Assembly: GCF_018129685.1 (NCBI RefSeq)
Contig: NZ_JAFCLG010000022.1
Span: forward strand, 1-64,000
Source of the DNA: Bradyrhizobium manausense
Lineage (GTDB): Bacteria; Pseudomonadota; Alphaproteobacteria; Rhizobiales; Xanthobacteraceae
Reading direction: 5' to 3'
DNA: 64,000 nt
Part shown: positions 1 to 8,021 of the stretch, one piece after another
How the letters are laid out: each line of letters begins with the position of its first letter
Position numbering within the stretch: the first letter of the stretch is position 1
Position numbers and translations under genes: made by a program
The notes under the pieces: model-generated
What the model saw: the letters and a program-made list of their open reading frames with translations, nothing else
Database searches by the model: none
Told to the model about the DNA's origin: nothing

Positions 1-114
1 TACTACGGCAAGCCGGGCCCCGTCGTCATGCTTCAGGGCTGGCTCGAGTTCCAAGCCATGAAACGCGGCACCAACCTAATGATGCGCCACCGGGAAGACC
101 GAAGCGATGTGTGA
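1..114 (+). CDS. C-terminal end of a cut-off gene, unknown product
   Basis: An open frame runs in from the left edge and stops at TGA 112-114, giving 37 residues that start YYGKPGPVVM and end HREDRSDV. Coding character is plausible, but the fragment is too short to place in a family and I do not recognise it. It is followed directly by an intergenic palindrome, as expected at a real gene end. Confidence 0.4.
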   Translation, partial: YYGKPGPVVMLQGWLEFQAMKRGTNLMMRHREDRSDV

Positions 115-130
115 ATCCGGTAGCCCCCAA

Positions 131-262
131 GGGGGAGGGTCGATCGCGCGGAGCGCGAGCGGGGTGGGGTGATCTCTCCACTCGGGCATCGCATCCGCCG
201 AGAGACTGTCACCCCGCCCGGTCTCACATTTCGCTTAGCTCCATGTGAGCCGACCCTCCCCC
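131..262. repeat. Intergenic palindromic element
   Basis: A 12-base arm GGGGGAGGGTCG (131-142) pairs exactly with CGACCCTCCCCC (251-262); inside it GGGGTGA (near 166) pairs with TCACCCC (near 210). It is one of several CTCTCCC/GGGAGAG-type elements in the window. The rest of the gap, 263-459, holds no recognisable gene or clear promoter. Confidence 0.7.
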
Positions 263-459
263 TCCAGGGGAGGGTGACACCTTCACTGCGGCTCAGGCAC
301 AGTCGACTGCATCTCTGTCAACCCGTCATCAGGCTAGGACATCCCGCTAAGGATTGCGCCTGACGTGGTCTTGAAGAGTTCATCATCTCCACCCATGTTG
401 TGGCGCCCGCGGGTAGAAGACTACCCTGCTTTTTCCGCGGCTTTATGCGAGGACCTGGG

Positions 460-1665
460 ATGACTGGACCGGACGGAAGCGAGCCATTTGTCAAAACGCA
501 CGATTTCGTTCATTCCAGGCCTTACGCCATCGCAGGCCTTCTCGTCGCCGCCTTCGCGCTCAGCGGTTGCGGACAGCCGACCCCGCAAGCGAGCGCTCCG
601 CCGCCTCCGCCGGTGACTGTTGCACAGCCGGTCAAGCGCACCGTCACGGATTGGGATGAGTACACGGGCCGCTTCGACGCGGTCGAGGAGGTGCAGGTGC
701 GCCCCCGTGTCGGCGGCTTCGTCAACTCGGTCGAGTTCCAGGACGGCGCGATCGTGCATCAGGGCGATCTGCTCTATGTGATCGACCCGCGCCCGTTCGA
801 GGCGGTGGCGGAGCAGGCGGACGGCCAGCTCTCCGATGCCCGCGCCAAGGTGGAGCTCGCCAAGCGCGAGCTCGATCGCGGCCTGAACCTGGTGCAGACC
901 AGCGCGGTCTCCGAGCAGGTCGTCGACCAGCGCCGTCAGGCCTTGCAGGCCGCGCATGCCGCCGAGACCCAGGCCGAGGGCGCGCTGAAGGCGGCCCGGC
1001 TCAACATCGAGTTCACCCACGTGACCGCGCCGCTCACCGGCCGCGTCAGCCGCCACCTCGTCAGCCCCGGCAACCTCGTGCAGGGCAGCGACACCGGCAC
1101 CTCGACGCTTCTCACCTCGATCGTCTCGCTCGACCCGATCTACATCTATTTCGACATGGATGAGACGACCTTCATCAAATACAGCAAGCTCTGGTCCGAA
1201 GGGAAACGCCCCAGCTCGCGCGATACCGCGAACCCGGTGCAGGTGACGCTCGCGGGCGAGACCAAGCCGTCGCACGAGGGTTCGGTCAACTTCCTCGACA
1301 ACCGCCTTGATGTCTCCACGGGCACGCTGCGCAGCCGCGCCGTCGTCAAGAACACGGATCTCTCGATCCTGCCCGGCCAGTTCGGCCGTGTCCGCCTGAT
1401 CGGCAGCGCGCCCTATGAGGCGCTGCTCATTCCCGACGTTGCGGTGGCGACCGACCAGTCGCGCAAGATCGTGTTCGTGGTGAAGCCTGACGACACTGTG
1501 GAAGCACGGCCCGTCGTGCTAGGGCCGCTCGATGACGGCCTGCGCGTCATCCGCGAAGGGCTGAAAGCCGAGGATCGCGTCATCGTCAATGGCATCCAGC
1601 GCGCCCGCGTCGGCGCCAAGGTCGCCCCGTCTCCTGCTCCAGCGCCGGCCGGTAACAAGTCATGA
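460..1665 (+). CDS. RND efflux periplasmic adaptor (membrane fusion lipoprotein)
   Basis: Adaptor that links an inner-membrane RND pump to an outer-membrane channel. The 401-residue product has a lipoprotein signal peptide with lipobox LSGC (Cys37), then the HlyD/AcrA pattern: barrel-sandwich (lipoyl-like) half with VEEVQVRPRVGGFV, a helical hairpin at about residues 120-190, the second lipoyl half (FTHVTAPLTGRVSRHLV), a beta-barrel and a membrane-proximal domain. The ATG at 460 is chosen because GAGGA lies about 6 bases upstream and it gives a normal signal peptide; an in-frame GTG at 400 would add a basic extension. Its stop overlaps the pump start, so the two are translationally coupled. 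No outer-membrane factor gene is nearby, so the pump probably borrows one. Substrate unknown. Confidence 0.93.
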   Translation: MTGPDGSEPFVKTHDFVHSRPYAIAGLLVAAFALSGCGQPTPQASAPPPPPVTVAQPVKRTVTDWDEYTGRFDAVEEVQVRPRVGGFVNSVEFQDGAIVHQGDLLYVIDPRPFEAVAEQADGQLSDARAKVELAKRELDRGLNLVQTSAVSEQVVDQRRQALQAAHAAETQAEGALKAARLNIEFTHVTAPLTGRVSRHLVSPGNLVQGSDTGTSTLLTSIVSLDPIYIYFDMDETTFIKYSKLWSEGKRPSSRDTANPVQVTLAGETKPSHEGSVNFLDNRLDVSTGTLRSRAVVKNTDLSILPGQFGRVRLIGSAPYEALLIPDVAVATDQSRKIVFVVKPDDTVEARPVVLGPLDDGLRVIREGLKAEDRVIVNGIQRARVGAKVAPSPAPAPAGNKS

Positions 1666-4600
1666 ATCTTGGCCGTCTGTCCATCAACCAGCCCATCCTG
1701 GCGATGGTGCTGTCGATCGTGCTCCTGATCGTCGGTACGCTCGCTTATTCGACGCTGCCGATCTCCGAATATCCGCAAGTGGTGCCGCCGACCGTCGTCG
1801 TCACCACGCAATATCCGGGCGCTTCGGCGCAAACGGTTTCCGACACCGTGGCCGCTCCGATCGAGCAGCAGATCAACGGCGTCGAGGACATGCTGTACCT
1901 CTACAGCCAGGCGACCTCGAACGGCCAGCTCACCATCACCGTCACTTTCAAGCTCGGCACCGACCTCGACAAGGCGCAGGTGCTGGTGCAGAACCGCGTT
2001 GCGATCGCGCAGCCGCAGCTCCCGGACGAGGTGCAGCGCAACGGCGTCGTCACCCGCAAGAACTCGCCCGACATCCTGATGGTCGTGTTCATGCTGTCGC
2101 CGGACGATACGTTCGATCAGCTCTACATCTCCAATTACGCGCTGCTCCAGGTGCGCGATCAGCTGCTGCGCATCGACGGCGTCGGCGATATCCAGATTTT
2201 CGGCGCGCGCGACTATTCGATGCGGCTCTGGCTCGATCCTGATCGCATCGCCAATCTCGGCTTGACCTCCACCGAGGTGCTGGCCGCGATCCGCGCCCAG
2301 AACGTCCAGATCGCAGGCGGCCAGATCGCGGAGCCGCCGATTGCCGATCGCGCTTTCCAGCCCAACCTCGTGTTTACGGGACGGTTGAAAGACCAGAAGC
2401 AGTTCGAGGATATCCTGATCAAGGCCGGCTCTGACGGCCGCACGGTGCGACTGCGCGACGTCGCCCGCATCGAACTTGGCGCGCTGGCCTACTCGACCAA
2501 CAGCTTCCTGTTGCGAAAATCCGCGGTCGCGATGTTGGTGACGCAGCGGCCGGGATCGAACGCGCTTGCGACGGCGAAGAACATTTCCGACACGATGGCG
2601 AGGCTCAAGGAGAGCTTCCCGAAAGGCCTCGATTTCAATATCGGCTACAACCCGACCGAGTTCATCGCTCAATCCGTCCACGAACTGATCAAGACGATCT
2701 ACGAGGCCATGCTGCTGGTGGTCGTCGTCGTGCTGGTGTTCCTGCAGGGCTGGCGTCCCGCGATCATCCCGATCATCGCGATCCCGGTCTCGCTGGTCGG
2801 CACCTTCGCGGTGATGGCGGCGCTGGGCTTCTCCATCAACAATCTCACGCTGTTCGGGCTCGTGCTCGCGGTCGGCATCGTCGTCGACGACGCCATCGTC
2901 GTCGTCGAGAATGTCGAGCGCCATCTCGAACATGGCCTCAGCCGGCGCGACGCGGCGCTGAAGACCATGGAGGAGGTCGGCGGCGCGCTGGTCTCGATCG
3001 CGCTGGTGCTCTGCGCCGTGTTCGTGCCGACCGCGTTCATCGGCGGCATCTCCGGACAATTCTTCCAGCAATTCGCCGTCACGATCGCGGTTGCGACCGC
3101 GATCTCCTGCTTCTGCTCGCTGACGCTGTCGCCTGCGCTGGCCTCGCAGATCCTCACCCCGCATGAGGAGAAGCGGCCGCCCGCCGCCTGGAATCTGCTC
3201 GCGCGCGGGTGGAATGCCTTCACGGGCGCCTTCAATCGCGTCTTCGATCGGCTCTCGCATGGCTATGCGGGTCTGGCCAATTTCGTGATCCGGCACTCCG
3301 TGGTGATGCTGCTGATCTATGTCGTGCTGATCGGCAGCGCGGGCTGGCTGATCGGGACGACGTCGCAGGGCTTCATCCCGACGCAGGATCGCGGCTACGT
3401 CATCATATCGGTGCAATTGCCGGGGGCGGCATCCTTGGCGCGGACCACCGAGATTGTCCGGGAGATCGAGCGGACCGCGCTGGACACGCCAGGCATCATC
3501 CGCGTGGCCGCCTTCGCCGGCTTCTCGGGCGCGACACGAACGCAGGCTGGCAACGCGGCTGCGCTCTTCCCGGTGTTCGATGAGCCGGAGGTGCGGCTGA
3601 AGAAGGGCCTGACGGCGAATGCCATCACAGCCGAGCTGCGCAAGCGCCTCGCCGCGATCCAAGGGGCCTTCATCATCGTGATTCCGCCGCCCGCCGTGCC
3701 CGGCATCGGCACCGGCGGTGGCTTCACCATCCGCATCCAGGACCGGCAGGGGCGCGGGCCGGAGCTGCTGGCATCCGCCACCGACGAGCTCGTCGCCGCC
3801 GCGCGCAAGTCGCCGGCGCTCCTTGCCCCCACGGTGTTCTCGCCCTTCTCGGCCAGCACGCCGCAGTTGTTCGTCGACATCGATCGCACCAAGGCGCAGA
3901 AGCTCGGCGTGCCCATCGCGAACATCAACGACACGATCCAGACCTATTTCGGATCGACCTATGTCAACGACTTCAACCTGTTCGGCCGCACCTACCACGT
4001 CACCGCGCAGGCCGACTTCCCGTTCCGCAAAGAACCCAGCGATCTTGCACGCCTGCGCACGCGCAATGCAGCCGGCGACATGGTGATGCTCGGCAGCGTG
4101 GTCGACTTCAGGGATGTCTCGGGGCCCGACCGCGTCGCGCGCTACAATCTCTATGCGGCGTCCGAGCTTCAGGGTGAACCAGCGCCGGGCGTAAGTTCGA
4201 CCACCGCGCTCAACGCCATCAAGAAGCTCGCCGACGACACGCTGCCGAGCGGCTTCTCCTTCGAGTGGACTGATCTCTCCTACCAGCAGATCAACGGCGG
4301 CAATGCCGGCCTCTACGTGTTCCCGATTTGCGTGCTGTTCGTCTATCTCGTGCTCGCCGCGCAATATGGCAGCTGGACGTTGCCGTTCGCGGTGATCCTG
4401 ATCGTGCCGATGTGCCTGCTGGCCGCCACCATCGGTGTGCGCATCATGGGCCAGGACGTCAACATCCTCACCCAGATCGGCTTCGTCGTGCTGGTGGGAC
4501 TTGCGGCGAAAAACGCGATCCTGATCGTCGAATTCGCGCGCGACATCGAGAAGGAGGGCAAGCCGCGGCTGGAGGCGGTGATCGAGGCCTGCCGGCTGCG

Positions 4601-4823
4601 CTTGCGGCCGATCCTGATGACGTCCTTTGCCTTCATCCTCGGCGTGCTGCCGCTGGTGATCTCGTCCGGCTCGGGTTCCGAGATGCGCCAGGCCGTCGGT
4701 GTCGCCGTGTTCTTCGGCATGATCGGCGTCACGCTGTTCGGCCTGCTGTTCACGCCGATCTTCTATGTGGTGGTGCGGAACCTGGCCGAAGGGCGGAATG
4801 AGAAAGGGGCGGCGGCGCCGTAG
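1662..4823 (+). CDS. RND multidrug efflux transporter (HAE1 family, AcrB/MexF-like)
   Basis: Inner-membrane proton-driven drug exporter of 1053 residues, the normal family length. It begins with the first transmembrane helix (INQPILAMVLSIVLLIVG) followed by the porter segment EYPQVVPPTVVVTTQYPGAS. The proton-relay pair D409-D410 sits in VGIVVDDAIVVVENVER, and the relay Lys (K950) in GLAAKNAILIVEFA. The two halves repeat the same plan, as usual for RND pumps. The start codon overlaps the adaptor stop (ATGA), making a two-gene operon. The sequence looks closer to the MexF/BepE type than to AcrB itself, but substrate range cannot be read from sequence. A palindromic repeat follows 37 bases after the stop. 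Confidence 0.95.
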   Translation: MNLGRLSINQPILAMVLSIVLLIVGTLAYSTLPISEYPQVVPPTVVVTTQYPGASAQTVSDTVAAPIEQQINGVEDMLYLYSQATSNGQLTITVTFKLGTDLDKAQVLVQNRVAIAQPQLPDEVQRNGVVTRKNSPDILMVVFMLSPDDTFDQLYISNYALLQVRDQLLRIDGVGDIQIFGARDYSMRLWLDPDRIANLGLTSTEVLAAIRAQNVQIAGGQIAEPPIADRAFQPNLVFTGRLKDQKQFEDILIKAGSDGRTVRLRDVARIELGALAYSTNSFLLRKSAVAMLVTQRPGSNALATAKNISDTMARLKESFPKGLDFNIGYNPTEFIAQSVHELIKTIYEAMLLVVVVVLVFLQGWRPAIIPIIAIPVSLVGTFAVMAALGFSINNLTLFGLVLAVGIVVDDAIVVVENVERHLEHGLSRRDAALKTMEEVGGALVSIALVLCAVFVPTAFIGGISGQFFQQFAVTIAVATAISCFCSLTLSPALASQILTPHEEKRPPAAWNLLARGWNAFTGAFNRVFDRLSHGYAGLANFVIRHSVVMLLIYVVLIGSAGWLIGTTSQGFIPTQDRGYVIISVQLPGAASLARTTEIVREIERTALDTPGIIRVAAFAGFSGATRTQAGNAAALFPVFDEPEVRLKKGLTANAITAELRKRLAAIQGAFIIVIPPPAVPGIGTGGGFTIRIQDRQGRGPELLASATDELVAAARKSPALLAPTVFSPFSASTPQLFVDIDRTKAQKLGVPIANINDTIQTYFGSTYVNDFNLFGRTYHVTAQADFPFRKEPSDLARLRTRNAAGDMVMLGSVVDFRDVSGPDRVARYNLYAASELQGEPAPGVSSTTALNAIKKLADDTLPSGFSFEWTDLSYQQINGGNAGLYVFPICVLFVYLVLAAQYGSWTLPFAVILIVPMCLLAATIGVRIMGQDVNILTQIGFVVLVGLAAKNAILIVEFARDIEKEGKPRLEAVIEACRLRLRPILMTSFAFILGVLPLVISSGSGSEMRQAVGVAVFFGMIGVTLFGLLFTPIFYVVVRNLAEGRNEKGAAAP

Positions 4824-4860
4824 GTGTTAATGATGCCAAAGGCGCATTCCCAATCACCGT

Positions 4861-4997
4861 GTCATCCCGGCGAAGGCCGGGATCCATAACCACTAGGCGT
4901 AGTTCGGGGCCAGCTGGTGATTGCCAGTCTTCATCAAATGCTCCTTGTGGCGGGTCCCGGATCTGCGCGCGCTTTGAGCGCGCTTGTCCGGGACGAC
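4861..4997. repeat. Palindromic repeat (GTCATCCCGG...CCGGGACGAC type)
   Basis: GTCATCCCGGCGAAGGCCGG at 4861 and the oppositely oriented GTCCGGGACGAC ending at 4997 bracket a central region with GCGCGC arms. The same class recurs at 6334, 12650 and 14140. It occupies most of the gap between the efflux pump and the next gene. Confidence 0.75.
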
Positions 4998-5116
4998 ACC
5001 GCTTGCTTGGTGCGCACGGCCCATACTAACGATCAACGCCAAACCGGATGGGCATGCGCGCCGTTCTTCACTACACTCCGCGCGATTTCAAAACAGAACA
5101 CTGCTGGGAGCAACGA

Positions 5117-6307
5117 ATGAAATCAGCACTTTTGGCCGCTGTCGCAACGTCGGTTTTGTTGTTTGCCGCGCCGGCCTCCGCGCAAGGCGTCAAGATCGGA
5201 ATCCTCAACGATCAGTCGGGCGTCTACGCCGACTATGGCGGCAAGTATTCAGTCGAAGCCGCGAAGATGGCGATCGAGGATTTCGGTGGCGAGGTGCTCG
5301 GCCAGAAGGTCGAGATGATCACCGCCGATCATCAGAACAAGCCTGATCTCGCCACCTCCATCGCGCGGCGCTGGTATGACGCGGACAATGTCGACATGAT
5401 CACGGAGCTGACGACGTCGTCGGTGGCGCTCGCCGTGCAGGAGCTGTCGAAGGAAAAGAACAAGATCGATATCGTGGTCGGCGCGGCGACGTCGGCCATC
5501 ACCGGTGCGTCATGCGTGCCTTACGGCTTCCACTGGGCGTTCGACACGCATGCGCTCGCGGTCGGCACCGGCGGCGCGCTGACCAAGGCCGGCGGCGACA
5601 CTTGGTTCTTCCTCACGGCTGACTACGCCTTCGGCTACGCACTGGAAAAGGACACCAGCGAGATCGTCACGGCCAGCGGCGGCAAGGTGCTGGGCTCGGT
5701 TCGCGTGCCCCTCAACTCGTCGGACTTCTCGTCCTTCCTGCTGCAGGCGCAGAGCTCGAAGGCGAAGATCGTCGGCCTCGCCAATGCGGGCCAGGACACC
5801 GCCAACTCGATCAAGCAGGCCGCCGAATTCGGCATCGTTCAGAGTGGCCAGAAGCTCGCCGGCCTCCTGATGACACTCGCCGAGGTGAACGGTCTCGGCC
5901 TGCAGGCCGCGCAGGGCCTTGTGCTGACCGAAGGCTTCTACTGGGATCAGAACGACACGACGCGTGCCTTCTCCGAGCGCTTTTTCAAGCGCACCGGGCG
6001 GATGCCGAGCATGATCCACGCCGGCACCTATTCGGCGACGCTGAGCTATCTGAAGGCGGTGAAGGCCGCCGGCACGAAGGACAGCGAGGCGGTCGCGAAG
6101 AAGCTGAAGGAGCTGCCGGTCGACGATGCCTTCGCCAAGGGCAAGGTGCTCGCCAACGGCCGTATGGTCCACGACATGTATCTGTTCGAGGTCAAGAAGC
6201 CCTCCGAATCGAAGAAGCCGTGGGACTATTACAAGCAGCTCGCGGTCGTCCCCGGCGACCAGGCGTTTGCGAGCGCGAAAGACAGCGGCTGCCCGCTGAC
6301 GAAGTGA
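5117..6307 (+). CDS. Liv-type ABC transporter substrate-binding protein
   Basis: Periplasmic ligand-binding protein of the branched-chain amino acid/amide/aromatic acid uptake family (type I fold), 396 residues. The signal peptide MKSALLAAVA...PASAQG is cleaved after about residue 22. The mature start VKIGILNDQSGVYADYGG is the family's hallmark, and later DYAFGYALEKD and GTYSATLSYLKA fit the same fold. The ATG at 5117 is preceded by GGGAG; an upstream in-frame ATG at 5048 would bury the signal peptide. It stands alone between palindromic repeats with no permease or ATPase genes, so it must use a transporter encoded elsewhere. Ligand cannot be told from sequence. Confidence 0.92.
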   Translation: MKSALLAAVATSVLLFAAPASAQGVKIGILNDQSGVYADYGGKYSVEAAKMAIEDFGGEVLGQKVEMITADHQNKPDLATSIARRWYDADNVDMITELTTSSVALAVQELSKEKNKIDIVVGAATSAITGASCVPYGFHWAFDTHALAVGTGGALTKAGGDTWFFLTADYAFGYALEKDTSEIVTASGGKVLGSVRVPLNSSDFSSFLLQAQSSKAKIVGLANAGQDTANSIKQAAEFGIVQSGQKLAGLLMTLAEVNGLGLQAAQGLVLTEGFYWDQNDTTRAFSERFFKRTGRMPSMIHAGTYSATLSYLKAVKAAGTKDSEAVAKKLKELPVDDAFAKGKVLANGRMVHDMYLFEVKKPSESKKPWDYYKQLAVVPGDQAFASAKDSGCPLTK

Positions 6308-6333
6308 GGCGACGCTGACACCCCAAGCTCGCT

Positions 6334-6497
6334 GTCGTCCCGGACAAGCGCGCCCAAAGCGCGCGCCGATCCGGGAACCATAGCCACAGGCAGGTGTGGT
6401 TACGAGGACTCGGAGTTGTCGGCTTGCGCCCCGATTTCTTCCTGTGGTTATGGATCCCGGATCAGGCGCGCCTCGGGGCGCGCTTGTCCGGGACGAC
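6334..6497. repeat. Palindromic repeat (GTCGTCCCGGACAAGCG type)
   Basis: GTCGTCCCGGACAAGCGCGC at 6334 is mirrored by GCGCGCTTGTCCGGGACGAC ending at 6497, with inner arms ATCCGGGAACCATA and TATGGATCCCGGAT. It lies between convergent genes and may act as a bidirectional transcription barrier. Confidence 0.8.
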
Positions 6498-6526
6498 TGC
6501 AGAATGTTTGGCGGCGGATTGCCCCC

Positions 6527-6913
6527 TCACACCAAACTTCGCACCACCGCTCCCAACGCGCCCACCCACAGCGCGATGGCTGCGACGCTCTGGATCAAAA
6601 ACCCCGGGCCGCGCTTGGCGGCCGACTGCGTGTAGCCGACAAAGTAGGCGATGCGGCCGATGATCCAGACCACGCCGATCGCTGCTGCGATCGCGTCGCC
6701 GATGTAAAGTGCGAACAGCCAGAGCGACGGCAGAAAAATCGGCATCCATTCCAGCGTGTTCATCTGGATGCGGAAGGCGCGCTCGAAATCCGGATGGCCC
6801 GAGGTCGCGGGCACCTTGATGCCGGTCCTCGCCCGCGCTCGCGAGACGTTGATGCTGGTGAAGAAATAGAACAGGACGGCAAGCAGCGTGACGAGGGCGG
6901 TAAGCTGATACAT
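6527..6913 (-). CDS. MAPEG-family integral membrane protein
   Basis: A 128-residue inner-membrane protein with four hydrophobic segments. The central SGHPDFERAFRIQMNTLEW, a basic-acidic segment followed by RxxxxNTLE, is the signature of the MAPEG family (membrane-associated eicosanoid and glutathione metabolism proteins). Bacterial members are often glutathione transferase-like, but the substrate here is unknown. Start ATG at 6913 has GGGGAT about 6 bases upstream. It lies downstream of the Att-like ABC operon on the same strand, about 25 bases after its last gene, so it may be co-transcribed with it. Confidence 0.85.
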   Translation of the reverse strand: MYQLTALVTLLAVLFYFFTSINVSRARARTGIKVPATSGHPDFERAFRIQMNTLEWMPIFLPSLWLFALYIGDAIAAAIGVVWIIGRIAYFVGYTQSAAKRGPGFLIQSVAAIALWVGALGAVVRSLV

Positions 6914-6938
6914 CGTAGATCCCCTGAGCAGCCGCGCT

Positions 6939-8021
6939 TCAATAGCCGGTCAGCTCGAGATAGCCAACGCCCTCATGCGTGCCGGCAAAGCTGATCGGTC
7001 CTTCCCAATAGGAAAAGCCAGTCCCCATCCAGGCCTTCGGATTGAGCGGCTTGCAGGAAATCGAGAAGGAGCGCGACGGAATCGCAATCTGCCATTCCAC
7101 CGGCAGCTTGCGACCGGCCACGTCCGCTGTCGCTTTTGGCGTCATCTGGATGTCGCTGCCCGCAATCATCTGCGTGTCGCCGGCGGCGCTGATCCAGTTG
7201 CCGAACGGATAATCCCTGCCGTCCTTCTGGCGCAGCCGGTACAGCATCAGCTTGTCGCCGGAGGATAGATGCAGCGACAGCCAGTCCCAGCCGGTCTGGT
7301 CGGCGTCAAGCGGCTGGCTGCTCCATTCCCGGTCCATCCAGGCCTGGCCGGTGACATCGACCTGGATGTCGTCGATGGTGAGCGTGCCGTGCGCGCGGTA
7401 GAATGGCTGGCTGTAATAATACGACGCCTGCCCGCGCTCGGACTTGCGGCTGTAGCCGCCGTCGCCCTGCAAGACAACAGGACGATCGGCCTCCAGCGTC
7501 AGGGCGTAGCTGAAATCCGTGCCAGAGGCCTTTAGCGTCACCGGCGACAGCGTGCGATCGTCGGTGCGCTCGGACCCCTTCATCTCCCAATTGTCGATCC
7601 ATGCGGCGAACGGCTTGGCCTCGACGTTTGCCTGACCGATGCCGCCGCGCGAAAACAACTCGTTGAAACGATGAATACCGGCGCGCGTCACCGCGGCGTG
7701 TGCCATCCAGATCTGCTGATTGGCCCAGCCTTCGGCCTGCGCCCCCGGCCGGGCCGCCTGACGGAACAGCGTCCATTGCAGCCCGCAGGCAGCACCATTG
7801 CCGTCGACGAGATTCGCCGTCAGATACCACCACTCGATGCGAAACGCCGGGTGCGGTCCGTGATCGGCCGGGAACGCAAATGTCTTTCCGGGCGTCACCT
7901 TCGCAAAGCCGTCGGCGGACTCGCCAAGCCCGGCATATCCTTGCGCACCGGCGCGGCGCGCGAAGGCGAGTGCGGCGATGCCGCCGGCAAAGGCGCGCCG
8001 CGAGAGTTTGTCAGCGCTCAT
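6939..8021 (-). CDS. AttH/CrtC-like lipocalin-fold secreted protein
   Basis: A 360-residue exported protein of the AttH/carotenoid 1,2-hydratase (CrtC) lipocalin-like family. The N-terminus has a twin-arginine signal (LSRRAFAGGIAALAFA) with cleavage near AGAQG. Family features include FPADHGPHPAFRIEWWYLT at the start of the first lipocalin-like domain, and AWMDREWSSQPL and GWDWLSLHL in the middle. The chosen start at 8021 overlaps the stop of the upstream permease by 11 bases, indicating coupling; earlier in-frame starts would give an improbable Cys/Trp-rich extension. The gene order ATPase, permease, AttH-like protein matches the Agrobacterium attEFGH arrangement. It may be a chaperone or carrier for whatever the exporter moves; no hydratase activity is implied. 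Confidence 0.87.
   Translation of the reverse strand: MSADKLSRRAFAGGIAALAFARRAGAQGYAGLGESADGFAKVTPGKTFAFPADHGPHPAFRIEWWYLTANLVDGNGAACGLQWTLFRQAARPGAQAEGWANQQIWMAHAAVTRAGIHRFNELFSRGGIGQANVEAKPFAAWIDNWEMKGSERTDDRTLSPVTLKASGTDFSYALTLEADRPVVLQGDGGYSRKSERGQASYYYSQPFYRAHGTLTIDDIQVDVTGQAWMDREWSSQPLDADQTGWDWLSLHLSSGDKLMLYRLRQKDGRDYPFGNWISAAGDTQMIAGSDIQMTPKATADVAGRKLPVEWQIAIPSRSFSISCKPLNPKAWMGTGFSYWEGPISFAGTHEGVGYLELTGY

Noticed and set aside
1413..4364. A very long open frame on the minus strand opposite the RND pump
   Set aside because: Its translation is rich in Arg, His, Asp and Glu without domains, as expected for the antisense of a GC-rich gene with strong third-base bias; the plus-strand product is a complete RND pump.
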